From contig NZ_JAIOAB010000006.1 in the NCBI RefSeq assembly GCF_019890635.1, forward strand, positions 1 to 64,000: a stretch of 64,000 bases of DNA, read 5' to 3'. Positions 34,538 to 41,156 of this stretch are shown piece after piece (positions within the stretch are counted from its first letter, which is position 1; the number at the start of each line of letters is the position of its first letter). Source of the stretch: Streptomyces sennicomposti (GTDB lineage Bacteria > Actinomycetota > Actinomycetes > Streptomycetales > Streptomycetaceae). The notes below the pieces were generated by a model. The model was not told the DNA's origin and did no database searches. It saw only the letters and a list, made by a program, of their open reading frames with translations. The position numbers and the translations under genes were made by a program.

Positions 34538-35167
34538 TCAGCGGGCGCCGCTCACCCGGCCCTGGAGCAGCCGTGAGAGCGCCGCGTGGACATCGTCCAG
34601 GGAGCGTTCGGGCTGGAAGGACTTCCAGTCCAGGGCGGCCACCAGCACCATGCCCACCAGCGCGGCGGCGGTCAGCGGCACATCGATCTCGTCGCTGAAC
34701 TCGCCCTGCGCCACCCCCTCGCGCAGCACCCCCTCCACGACCGCGACCGCCTCCTGCCGGACCACCATGAGCGTGGACTGCCAGGCCCGGTTGGTGCGCC
34801 ACAGCTCGGCCACGTACAGCTGGGTGAAGGCGGGGTAGCGGTCGATGAAGACGAGACCGGCCCGGACCATCGCGTCCAGGGCGTCGACCCGGCTGCCGCC
34901 CGCCCGCTCGGTCCCCTCGGCCGCCTCCCTGAGGGAGGCGGTGAGCAGGCCCACCCCGTGCCGCAGCAGCTCCTCGAAGAGGACCGACTTGCTCGCGAAG
35001 TTGTAGTAGACCGTGCCCTTGGCCACGCCGGCGCGCTCGGCGATCTCGTCCACCGTGGTCGCGGAGAAGCCCTGCTCGGCGATGAGCGTGACGGCCGCCT
35101 CGTAGAGCTTCTGCCGGGTGGCCTCCCGGCGGGTGCTGCCGGCCGGCGTGGTGCTGCTGCGTTCCAT
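34538..35167 (-). CDS. TetR-family transcriptional regulator
   Basis: 209 aa from ATG 35167 (MERSSTTPAGSTRREATRQK). The N-terminal HTH is 'AAVTLIAEQGFSATTVDEIAERAG' followed by 'VAKGTVYYNFASKSVLFEEL'. The C-terminal ligand-binding domain is divergent helices ending 'RLLQGRVSGAR'. It lies 71 bp downstream of the YhgE/Pip gene on the same strand. An ACTGAC-TG-GTCAGT palindrome upstream of the first gene of the cassette is the likely operator, so it probably represses this transport cassette. Confidence 0.9.
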   Translation of the reverse strand: MERSSTTPAGSTRREATRQKLYEAAVTLIAEQGFSATTVDEIAERAGVAKGTVYYNFASKSVLFEELLRHGVGLLTASLREAAEGTERAGGSRVDALDAMVRAGLVFIDRYPAFTQLYVAELWRTNRAWQSTLMVVRQEAVAVVEGVLREGVAQGEFSDEIDVPLTAAALVGMVLVAALDWKSFQPERSLDDVHAALSRLLQGRVSGAR

Positions 35168-35238
35168 GGCCTTGATTCTCACAGGTGCGGGCCGCCCGGC
35201 GGGCTCGACGGGTGCGGAAGGCGAGGCGGGCGGGCGGT

Positions 35239-37329
35239 TCACAGGCTCAGCTCCGGGTGCAGCCGGTCCAGGGTCCACACCTGCCGCCGCCGGGCCGCCA
35301 GCGCGGTCAGCGCCAGCGCCGCCGCGGTGAAGCCCGCGAGCACCGCGCACGCCGTCCACACCGGACCGAGCCCGCCGCCGGTGATCAGCCTCCGGAGGGC
35401 GTCCACGACGTAGCTCATCGGCAGGAAGGGATGCAGCGCGTTGAAGAAGCCGGGACTGGTCTGCACCGGGTAGGTGCCGCCGGCGGAGGTCAGCTGGAGC
35501 ATCAGCAGCGCCAGCACGAGGATGCGGCCGGCCGGTCCGAAGCGCGCGTTCAGCCACTGCACGATCGCCGCGAAGCACGCCGCCACCAGGAACAGGAAGG
35601 CGATCGTGCCTCCCGCGCGGGTCATCTCCAGCCCGACCCCCCAGTGCAGCACCGCCATCAGCGCCGCCGTCTGGAGCACCCCGACCGCCGCCACCGGCAG
35701 CCAGCCGGCCAGCGCGATCCGCCACGCGGAGGCGCCCGCGGCCAGCGCCCGCCGGTTCATCGGCGGGATCAGCATGTACGCCACCATGGCGCCCACCCAC
35801 AGCGACAGCGGGATGAAGTACGGGGCGAAACCGGTGCCGTAGTTGGGCGCGTGGTGCAGGTCCCGGGAGGCCAGCTGGACCGGGTCGGCCATCACGTCGG
35901 TGCGCCGGTCGCGGTCCTGCTTGTCGTAGTCCGGGATCTTCTTCGCGCCCGAGTGCAGCCCGCCGGCCAGCTTGCCGGAGCCGTCGGCCAGCTTGTACAT
36001 GCCGCCGTTCAGATCCACGGCGCCCGTCTTCAGCTTGCCCACGCCGGCGTCCAGGTCGGCGGCGCCGGTCTTGGCGGTGCCGATCCCGGTGTGCAGCTTC
36101 TTCGCGCCCGCGGCGACCCGGGCGGCGCCCTGGTTGAGCTGGTTGATCTTCTTGACGGCGTCGTCCAGGTCCTCGGACAGGTGGGGCGCGCGGTCGGCGA
36201 GCGCCTGGGACTGCTTCTGGAGGGCCGCGAGGTCGGTGTCGAGCTTCTTCAGGTCGCCGTCGTTGTCCTTGATCAGCGTGTTGACGTCGTCGGCGACGGT
36301 CGCCACGTCGGCGGCGGACTCCTTGGCCTTCTTCAGATCGGGGCAGGCGGGGTCGGGGAGGGCGGTCCCGGGCCCGGCGCACCGGCGGGCGTAGATGTCG
36401 TCCAGGACGGCGGCGGAGGCGTGGGCGAGCCGGGCGGCGCCCGGGGCCTTGTCCACCAGCGTGTCGAGGTTGCGGCGGATCGCCTTGGCCGAGTCGGCGA
36501 CCAGCCGGGCGGAGTCGCCGATCTTCTTCTCGTTGCCCTTCAGATACGGCCCGGCCTTCGCGTCCACCCCGTTGACCTTGTCGGCCAGGGTCTGGGTGCC
36601 GTCGGCGACCTGCCGCGAGCCGGACTCCAGGTCGCCCGCGCCGGTGTCGAGCCTGCGCAGGCCCTTGGCCAGCTTGCCGCTGCCCTTCTGGGCCTCCGTC
36701 AGCCCGTCGGCGAGGTCCTGGGAGCCCTTCTTCGCCTTGCCGATGCCGCCGCTCAGCTGGTCGGCGCCCTGCGCGGCCTTGACGGTCTGCCCGTGGATGT
36801 CGGAGAACGAGATGAAGATCCGGTCCAGGAAGGACCGCGACGCCTTGGTGGACGCGGCGCTGCGGACCTCGTTGAACACCGTCCGCGAGATCTGTCCGAC
36901 GATGTAGTTGTTGGCGTCGTTCGTCCGCACCTGGAGTGCGCTGGTCTCGGGGGAGCCGCCCGCGCTGGAGGCGATCCGCTCGCTGAAGTCGGCGGGCATG
37001 GTGAGCGAGAGGTAGTACGTGCCGTCCTCGACGCCCCGGCGGGCCTCGGCGGCGCTCACCCGGTGCCAGTCGAACACCTCGCTCTTCAGCAGCTCCCTGG
37101 TGAGGTCGTCGCCGGCGGTGATCTCGCGGCCGGCCGCCGTGGCGCCCTGGTCCTCGTTCACCAGCGCCACCGGCACCCGGTCCAAGCGGCCGTACGGGTC
37201 CCAGAACGACCACAGGTACAGCGCGCCGTACAGCAGCGGCAGCACGAGCAGCGCGACCAGGGCGGCGCGCGGCAGCTTCCCGCGGCCGAAGCGCCTCAGC
37301 TCAAGAGCGGCCAGTTTCGGCGAGCGCAT
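35239..37329 (-). CDS. YhgE/Pip-domain membrane protein (ABC-2-type transporter subunit)
   Basis: 696 aa. One N-terminal membrane helix ('ALVALLVLPLLYGALYLWSFWDP', about 23-45), a large extracellular segment with heptad-like repeats of the 'GAGDLESGSRQVADGTQTLA' type (about 200-480), then five or six C-terminal helices ('PYFIPLSLWVGAMVAYML' through 'VLAGFTAAALALTALAA'). This layout is the YhgE/Pip family, related to phage-infection proteins and ABC-2 exporters. It pairs with the adjacent ATPase-like protein, whose gene overlaps it by 29 bp, and is probably controlled by the TetR protein downstream. Confidence 0.92.
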   Translation of the reverse strand: MRSPKLAALELRRFGRGKLPRAALVALLVLPLLYGALYLWSFWDPYGRLDRVPVALVNEDQGATAAGREITAGDDLTRELLKSEVFDWHRVSAAEARRGVEDGTYYLSLTMPADFSERIASSAGGSPETSALQVRTNDANNYIVGQISRTVFNEVRSAASTKASRSFLDRIFISFSDIHGQTVKAAQGADQLSGGIGKAKKGSQDLADGLTEAQKGSGKLAKGLRRLDTGAGDLESGSRQVADGTQTLADKVNGVDAKAGPYLKGNEKKIGDSARLVADSAKAIRRNLDTLVDKAPGAARLAHASAAVLDDIYARRCAGPGTALPDPACPDLKKAKESAADVATVADDVNTLIKDNDGDLKKLDTDLAALQKQSQALADRAPHLSEDLDDAVKKINQLNQGAARVAAGAKKLHTGIGTAKTGAADLDAGVGKLKTGAVDLNGGMYKLADGSGKLAGGLHSGAKKIPDYDKQDRDRRTDVMADPVQLASRDLHHAPNYGTGFAPYFIPLSLWVGAMVAYMLIPPMNRRALAAGASAWRIALAGWLPVAAVGVLQTAALMAVLHWGVGLEMTRAGGTIAFLFLVAACFAAIVQWLNARFGPAGRILVLALLMLQLTSAGGTYPVQTSPGFFNALHPFLPMSYVVDALRRLITGGGLGPVWTACAVLAGFTAAALALTALAARRRQVWTLDRLHPELSL

Positions 37330-38302
37330 CGGCCGCCCCCTCCTCGTCCTCGGCGGCGGGCACGCCGCCCCGGGTGGTCGTGCGGCCGTCGGCGGGCGTG
37401 CGCCGCTCGGCGGTCCCGCCGTGGGCGGCGGCCCCGCCGTGCTCGGCCCTCTCGCCGTCCTCGAGGACGGCGTCGGCGGGCGTGCCGTCCCCGGCGGCCG
37501 AGTCGTCCGCGGCCGGTCCGCCGGTCTCGGCGGTGTCGCCGGCGGGCGTCCCGTCGTCGTCCGCCGTCCCCGGCTTCGCGGGGCCGGCGGTGGAGACGAC
37601 CACCGCGTCCTCGGGCGCCTCGGAGCACACCGCCAGCACGGTCGTGCCGGACGCGGCCAGGGAGCCCAACAGCTCCCACACCTCGGCCCGTTCGGCGCCG
37701 GAGAGCTTGTGGTCGGCGTCGTCCACGGCGAGCAGCCGCGGCCCGGACATCAGGGCGAGGGCGATCGACAGGCGCAGCTCCTCCAGGCGCTCCAGGTCCC
37801 GCACTGCGGTCCGGGGGCCCTTGGGCAGCGCGGCGACGTCGAGCCCGGCGGCCGTCAGCGCCGCCTCCGTCGCCTCCCGCGCCTCGGCCCGCCGCCGGGC
37901 GCGCGAGCGCAGCAGGGCGCGCGGCGCGGCGCCGAACCGGCGCTGGAGCAGCGCCCGTTCACGCAGGTGCTCGCCGACGGTCAGGGCCGGTTCGAGGTCG
38001 GTGACGCCGGCGACGTTGGCGAGCGCGCTGACCCGGCGTAGCGCGGACATGCGCCGGGGCGGTTTGAGACCGCCCACCTCGGCCACCCCTTCGGTGGGCT
38101 TCATCCGCCCGGTGAGGGCCAGCAGCAGACAGGTGCGGCCGGAGCCGGACGGCCCCTCGACGGCGATCAGCGAACCGGGCGCCGCGTCGACGTCCACGTC
38201 GCGGAACGCCCAGCCGCGCGGCCCGCGCAGTCCGAAGCCGCGGGCCGTGACGGCGAGACCGCGCGGGGCGCCGTACGCGGTCTCGCGCGGGCTCTGGTCC
38301 AC
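37301..38302 (-). CDS. Degenerate ABC-type ATP-binding protein
   Basis: 333 aa from GTG 38302 (GGGGAGGGGAAG ribosome site). The fold is of an ABC nucleotide-binding domain, but the key motifs are altered: Walker A 'GPSGSGRTCLL' (Lys to Arg, residues 50-57), no LSGGQ signature (the region reads 'DLERLEELRLSIALAL') and Walker B 'RLLAVDDADH' with Asp in place of the catalytic Glu. The last 100 residues are an Ala/Gly/Thr-rich low-complexity tail. It is first in the cassette with YhgE/Pip and TetR. It may bind ATP poorly, or be regulatory. Confidence 0.82.
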   Translation of the reverse strand: MDQSPRETAYGAPRGLAVTARGFGLRGPRGWAFRDVDVDAAPGSLIAVEGPSGSGRTCLLLALTGRMKPTEGVAEVGGLKPPRRMSALRRVSALANVAGVTDLEPALTVGEHLRERALLQRRFGAAPRALLRSRARRRAEAREATEAALTAAGLDVAALPKGPRTAVRDLERLEELRLSIALALMSGPRLLAVDDADHKLSGAERAEVWELLGSLAASGTTVLAVCSEAPEDAVVVSTAGPAKPGTADDDGTPAGDTAETGGPAADDSAAGDGTPADAVLEDGERAEHGGAAAHGGTAERRTPADGRTTTRGGVPAAEDEEGAADALAETGRS

Positions 38303-38330
38303 GGGTCTTCCCCTCCCCTGGATTTTTTGA

Positions 38331-38344
38331 ACTGACTGGTCAGT
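38331..38344 (-). promoter_or_regulatory. TetR operator candidate (ACTGAC-TG-GTCAGT)
   Basis: A perfect 6-bp inverted repeat with a 2-bp spacer, 28 bp upstream of the GTG of the ATPase gene and within an AT-rich stretch (TTTTTT...AAAAA). On the minus strand TTGCAC just upstream could be a -35 overlapped by the palindrome. It is the best candidate site for the cassette's own TetR protein. Confidence 0.65.
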
Positions 38345-38468
38345 GCAAAAACTACCCCCGATTCTGCGATCCAAGCAAAAGTCCAGGTCAGAACGGATTG
38401 TCAGTGGCATACCTCACGATGGGCACATACGGCACCCGTGCCGTGACCCAGACGACAGGAGGTTCGTC

Positions 38469-39047
38469 ATGGCCAACTCGTCCGCAGCCGCCAGCCGGCG
38501 CCGCGCTTCCGGCCCTGCCCCCTCACTGACCGGCCCGGCGAGCGACGTGCACCCCGTGCTCCGCCGGGCCACGGCCCCGCCCGCCGCCCTCGACCTGCTC
38601 GCCCAGGCCCGCGCCGGACTCGACGAGGCCGCCGTCCTGGACCAGCCCAACGAGCGCTACGCCACGGCCCACCTGGCCGCCCTGCGCACCGCCGCCGCCG
38701 TGCTCGCCGCGCGCGGCCGCCCCGAGACCAGCCCCCGCCGCCGGGCCCGGATCCGCAGCGCCTGGGAGGTCCTGCCGGAGATAGCGCCCGAACTCACCGA
38801 GTGGAGCGCACTGTTCGCCTCCGGCGCCCGCCGCCGCGCGCTCGCCGAGGCCGGCGTCCAGGGCGCGGCCGGCCGCCGCGACGCCGACGACCTGATACGG
38901 GACGTGGCGATGTTCCTCCGCATCGTCGAACGGATGCTGGTCCTCCAGCCGGTGCTGCCCCAGCCCCGCGCCGGGGCGGGGGAGGGCGGCGGCGCCGAGG
39001 CGACGGGCGGACCAGGTGGCGGAGGCAATAGGGTGGAGAGTGCCTGA
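38469..39047 (+). CDS. SAV_6107-family HEPN-domain protein
   Basis: 192 aa from ATG 38469 (ACAGGAGG upstream). The helical core 'AAPPAALDLLAQARAGLDEA' to 'DLIRDVAMFLRIVERMLVL' matches the streptomycete SAV_6107 HEPN family. 'NERYATAHLAALRTAAAVLA' contains Arg63 and His68 in an Rx4H spacing, the motif of HEPN ribonucleases. The C-terminus is a Gly-rich tail. It is followed by the methyltransferase at 90 bp. The function is unknown, but an RNase activity is possible. Confidence 0.75.
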   Translation: MANSSAAASRRRASGPAPSLTGPASDVHPVLRRATAPPAALDLLAQARAGLDEAAVLDQPNERYATAHLAALRTAAAVLAARGRPETSPRRRARIRSAWEVLPEIAPELTEWSALFASGARRRALAEAGVQGAAGRRDADDLIRDVAMFLRIVERMLVLQPVLPQPRAGAGEGGGAEATGGPGGGGNRVESA

Positions 39048-39137
39048 AGCCTTCCCGCCTCCCGTTTCCCGGGCCGGGCAGGCAGCCCGATCGCCCCGCC
39101 GCGCAAGAGGCGGTGCCGCCGCGAGGAGTCAACTGCC

Positions 39138-39965
39138 GTGTCGGACCCGATGCGCCCGCCCGTCTCCCCTCACCAGCACCGGACGACGCCGCTGCGCCCC
39201 GGCCCCGCCCGGCCCCGCGCCTCGCTGCGCACGGCCGTGGTCTGGGAGGTGCTGCGGGACGCCCTGGACCGGCGGGTCAAGGCCACCGGCCGGGAGTCGC
39301 TGGACGTCCTCGACACCGGCGGCGGCAGCGGCAACTTCGCCGTGCCCCTCGCCGCCCTCGGCCACCGGGTCACCGTCGTGGACCCCAGCCCCAACGCGCT
39401 GTTCGCCCTGGAGCGCCGCGCCGCGGAGGCCGGCGTCGCCGACCGGGTGCGCGGTGTGCAGGGCGACGCGCACGGCCTGTTCGACGTGGTCGAGCGCGGC
39501 GGCTACGACGCGGTGCTGTGCCACGGCGTCCTGGAGTACGTGGACGACCCCGCAGAGGGCCTGCGCAACGCGGTCGCCGCGCTGCGCGCCGAGGGCGTCC
39601 TCAGTCTGCTCGCCGCCGGCCTCGGCGGCGCGGTGCTCGCCAGGGCCCTGGCCGGGCACTTCAAGGAGGCCCGGCAGGCCCTCGGCGACCCCGACGGCCG
39701 CTGGGGCGAGGGCGACCCGATGCCGCGCCGCTTCACCGCCGAGCAGCTCACCGCGCTCGTCGAGGGCGCGGGCCTGACGGTCGGCGCGGTGCACGGCGTA
39801 CGGGTCTTCGCCGACCTGGTGCCCGGGGTGCTGGTGGACACCGAGCCCGGGACGCTGGACGCGCTGCTGGAACTGGAGGTGGCCGCCGCCGAGCTGCCGG
39901 CCTTCCACTCCGTGGCCACCCAGCTCCACGTACTCGGCGAGACCCCGGCCGCCGCGGAGGCCTGA
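39138..39965 (+). CDS. SAM-dependent class I methyltransferase
   Basis: 275 aa, GTG start. SAM-binding motif I 'LDVLDTGGGSGNFAVPLAAL' (near residue 55-75), motif II 'HRVTVVDPSPNALFALERRA', 'VQGDAHGLF' and post-II 'GYDAVLCHGVLEYVDDPAEG'. The length and order suit a small-molecule or quinone-type methyltransferase; the substrate is unknown. It is probably co-transcribed with the HEPN protein gene. Confidence 0.85.
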   Translation: MSDPMRPPVSPHQHRTTPLRPGPARPRASLRTAVVWEVLRDALDRRVKATGRESLDVLDTGGGSGNFAVPLAALGHRVTVVDPSPNALFALERRAAEAGVADRVRGVQGDAHGLFDVVERGGYDAVLCHGVLEYVDDPAEGLRNAVAALRAEGVLSLLAAGLGGAVLARALAGHFKEARQALGDPDGRWGEGDPMPRRFTAEQLTALVEGAGLTVGAVHGVRVFADLVPGVLVDTEPGTLDALLELEVAAAELPAFHSVATQLHVLGETPAAAEA

Positions 39966-40276
39966 GGCGGTCCCCGAGGCCCGGGGCCGTTGCCGGGGCT
40001 CCGTTCCCGGGGCGGGCCGCCGATCGGCCGTCCGGCCGGGCATGGAGTGCGCCACAGGCCCCCCGCTCGGGCACCCCGCGCCGTATGATCGAGGGAGACC
40101 GTCCGGCATGACGGGTCGGCCGCCGGGGAATGGAAGCCTCAGCGAGCCGGGCCCGCCGTGGCGGATCAGGTTGGCCAGTTGGCGCAGAGGGGCGGGTTTC
40201 ACGGGGGCGATTCCCTGCCTATCCTGAAGGGACCCCCCGGGTCGCCCCCCGGCGACTGCACGATGAGGAGGACTCC
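39966..40276. other. Intergenic region before the DUF3040 gene
   Basis: About 310 bp with no gene. It starts with G/C-rich inverted sequence (GGCCCGGGGCC then GGGGCGGGCC) likely to act as a terminator. Two TATNNT -10-like elements, TATGAT near 40084 and TATCCT near 40220, could drive the DUF3040 gene. Confidence 0.4.
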
Positions 40277-40666
40277 GTGCCGCTCTCGGAGCACGAGCAG
40301 CGCATGCTCGAGCAGATGGAGCGAGCGCTGTACGCCGAAGATCCCAAGTTCGCGTCGGCGCTCGAGGGAAGCGGGCTGCGTACGTACACCCGGCGGCGGG
40401 TCTACCAGGCGGTCGCGGGCTTCCTCGTAGGAATCGCGCTCCTCATGGCGGGTGTGGTCACCCAGCAGACATGGGTGAGCGTCGTGGGCTTCCTGGTCAT
40501 GCTGGGATGTGCCGTACTGGCCGTGACCGGCTGGCGCAAGGCCCCCAAGCCGGGCGAGCAGCCCGTCGGCGGCCCGCCCGGCCGCCGTCCGGTACGCGCG
40601 AAGCGCTCCATGATGGACCGCATCGAGGAGCGGTGGCAGCGCCGCCGCGACGAACAGGGCCGCTAG
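40277..40666 (+). CDS. DUF3040 membrane protein
   Basis: 129 aa from GTG 40277 (GAGGAGGAC upstream). The N-terminus 'PLSEHEQRMLEQMERALYAE' is the DUF3040 signature, followed by two membrane helices ('YQAVAGFLVGIALLMAGVV' and 'WVSVVGFLVMLGCAVLAVTGW', about 43-86) and a basic C-terminal tail. DUF3040 genes commonly sit beside the dcw cluster in actinobacteria. The function is unknown. A strong terminator follows. Confidence 0.9.
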   Translation: MPLSEHEQRMLEQMERALYAEDPKFASALEGSGLRTYTRRRVYQAVAGFLVGIALLMAGVVTQQTWVSVVGFLVMLGCAVLAVTGWRKAPKPGEQPVGGPPGRRPVRAKRSMMDRIEERWQRRRDEQGR

Positions 40667-40683
40667 GCCCGACCCAGGACACG

Positions 40684-40722
40684 GTGAGGGGCCGACTACG
40701 CGAGGCGTGGTCGGCCCCTCAC
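40684..40722 (+). terminator. Strong hairpin terminator after DUF3040 gene
   Basis: GTGAGGGGCCGAC (40684-40696) and GTCGGCCCCTCAC (40710-40722) form a perfect 13-bp stem. Confidence 0.85.
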
Positions 40723-40776
40723 GGCTGTCCGGAACCGGCCGGGGCCGGCACACGGCGCCCTGCCGGGGCCGGGCGA

Positions 40777-41039
40777 CGCGAGGCCCCGCACGCGCGGGGA
40801 CGACCAGGCCGCGGGAGACGGCGGCGACGGCGTGCCCCGCGGGTCTGGGGACCACCCGACGACCTTCTTCAGCACCGTCAGGACCACGGGACCGCCCCCG
40901 CGTGCGGCGGGGACCACTCGGCGAAGTACCTCGGCGACATGATGGACCAGGGACCATCCCCGCACCCGCGGGGACCACGTCTGCAAAACCTACGACCGCA
41001 CCGACCCCCTCGGACCATCCCCGCACCCGCGGGGACCAC
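40777..41039 (-). CRISPR. Short, decayed type I-E-like CRISPR array, no cas genes nearby
   Basis: Five repeats, read on the minus strand from high to low coordinate: 41012-41039 and 40951-40978 identical (28 nt, core CCCCGCACCCGCGGGGACCAC on the plus strand); 40889-40917 diverged; 40828-40855 and 40777-40804 strongly diverged but keeping CCCCGC and GGGGAC. Spacers 40979-41011, 40918-40950 and 40856-40888 are each 33 nt; the last (40805-40827) is about 23 nt. The 28/33 geometry and the repeat (complement GTGGTCCCCGCGGGTGCGGGG) match Streptomyces type I-E. Repeat decay increases toward 40777, as expected at the leader-distal end. Confidence 0.8.
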
Positions 41040-41065
41040 AGCCGCCGAGCTGGGCTTCTCTCCCC

Positions 41066-41094
41066 GTGGGAGGTGGATTTCAGCCACCTCCCAC
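41066..41094. terminator. Hairpin at the leader side of the CRISPR array
   Basis: GTGGGAGGTGG (41066-41076) pairs with CCACCTCCCAC (41084-41094) around a 7-nt AT-rich loop. It separates the array from the transglutaminase gene stop at 41157, so it may end that operon's transcript before it enters the array. Confidence 0.65.
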
Positions 41095-41156
41095 AGGAGC
41101 GCACCGCCGCGCGCCGCCCGGAGGCGAGACCCCGCGCGGGACGCGCGACGCGTGCC

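Noticed and set aside
39966..40276. A structured RNA such as RNase P RNA before the DUF3040 gene
   Set aside because: I looked for the conserved RNase P core (GAGGAA...GTCC) and did not see it; hairpins here look like a terminator.
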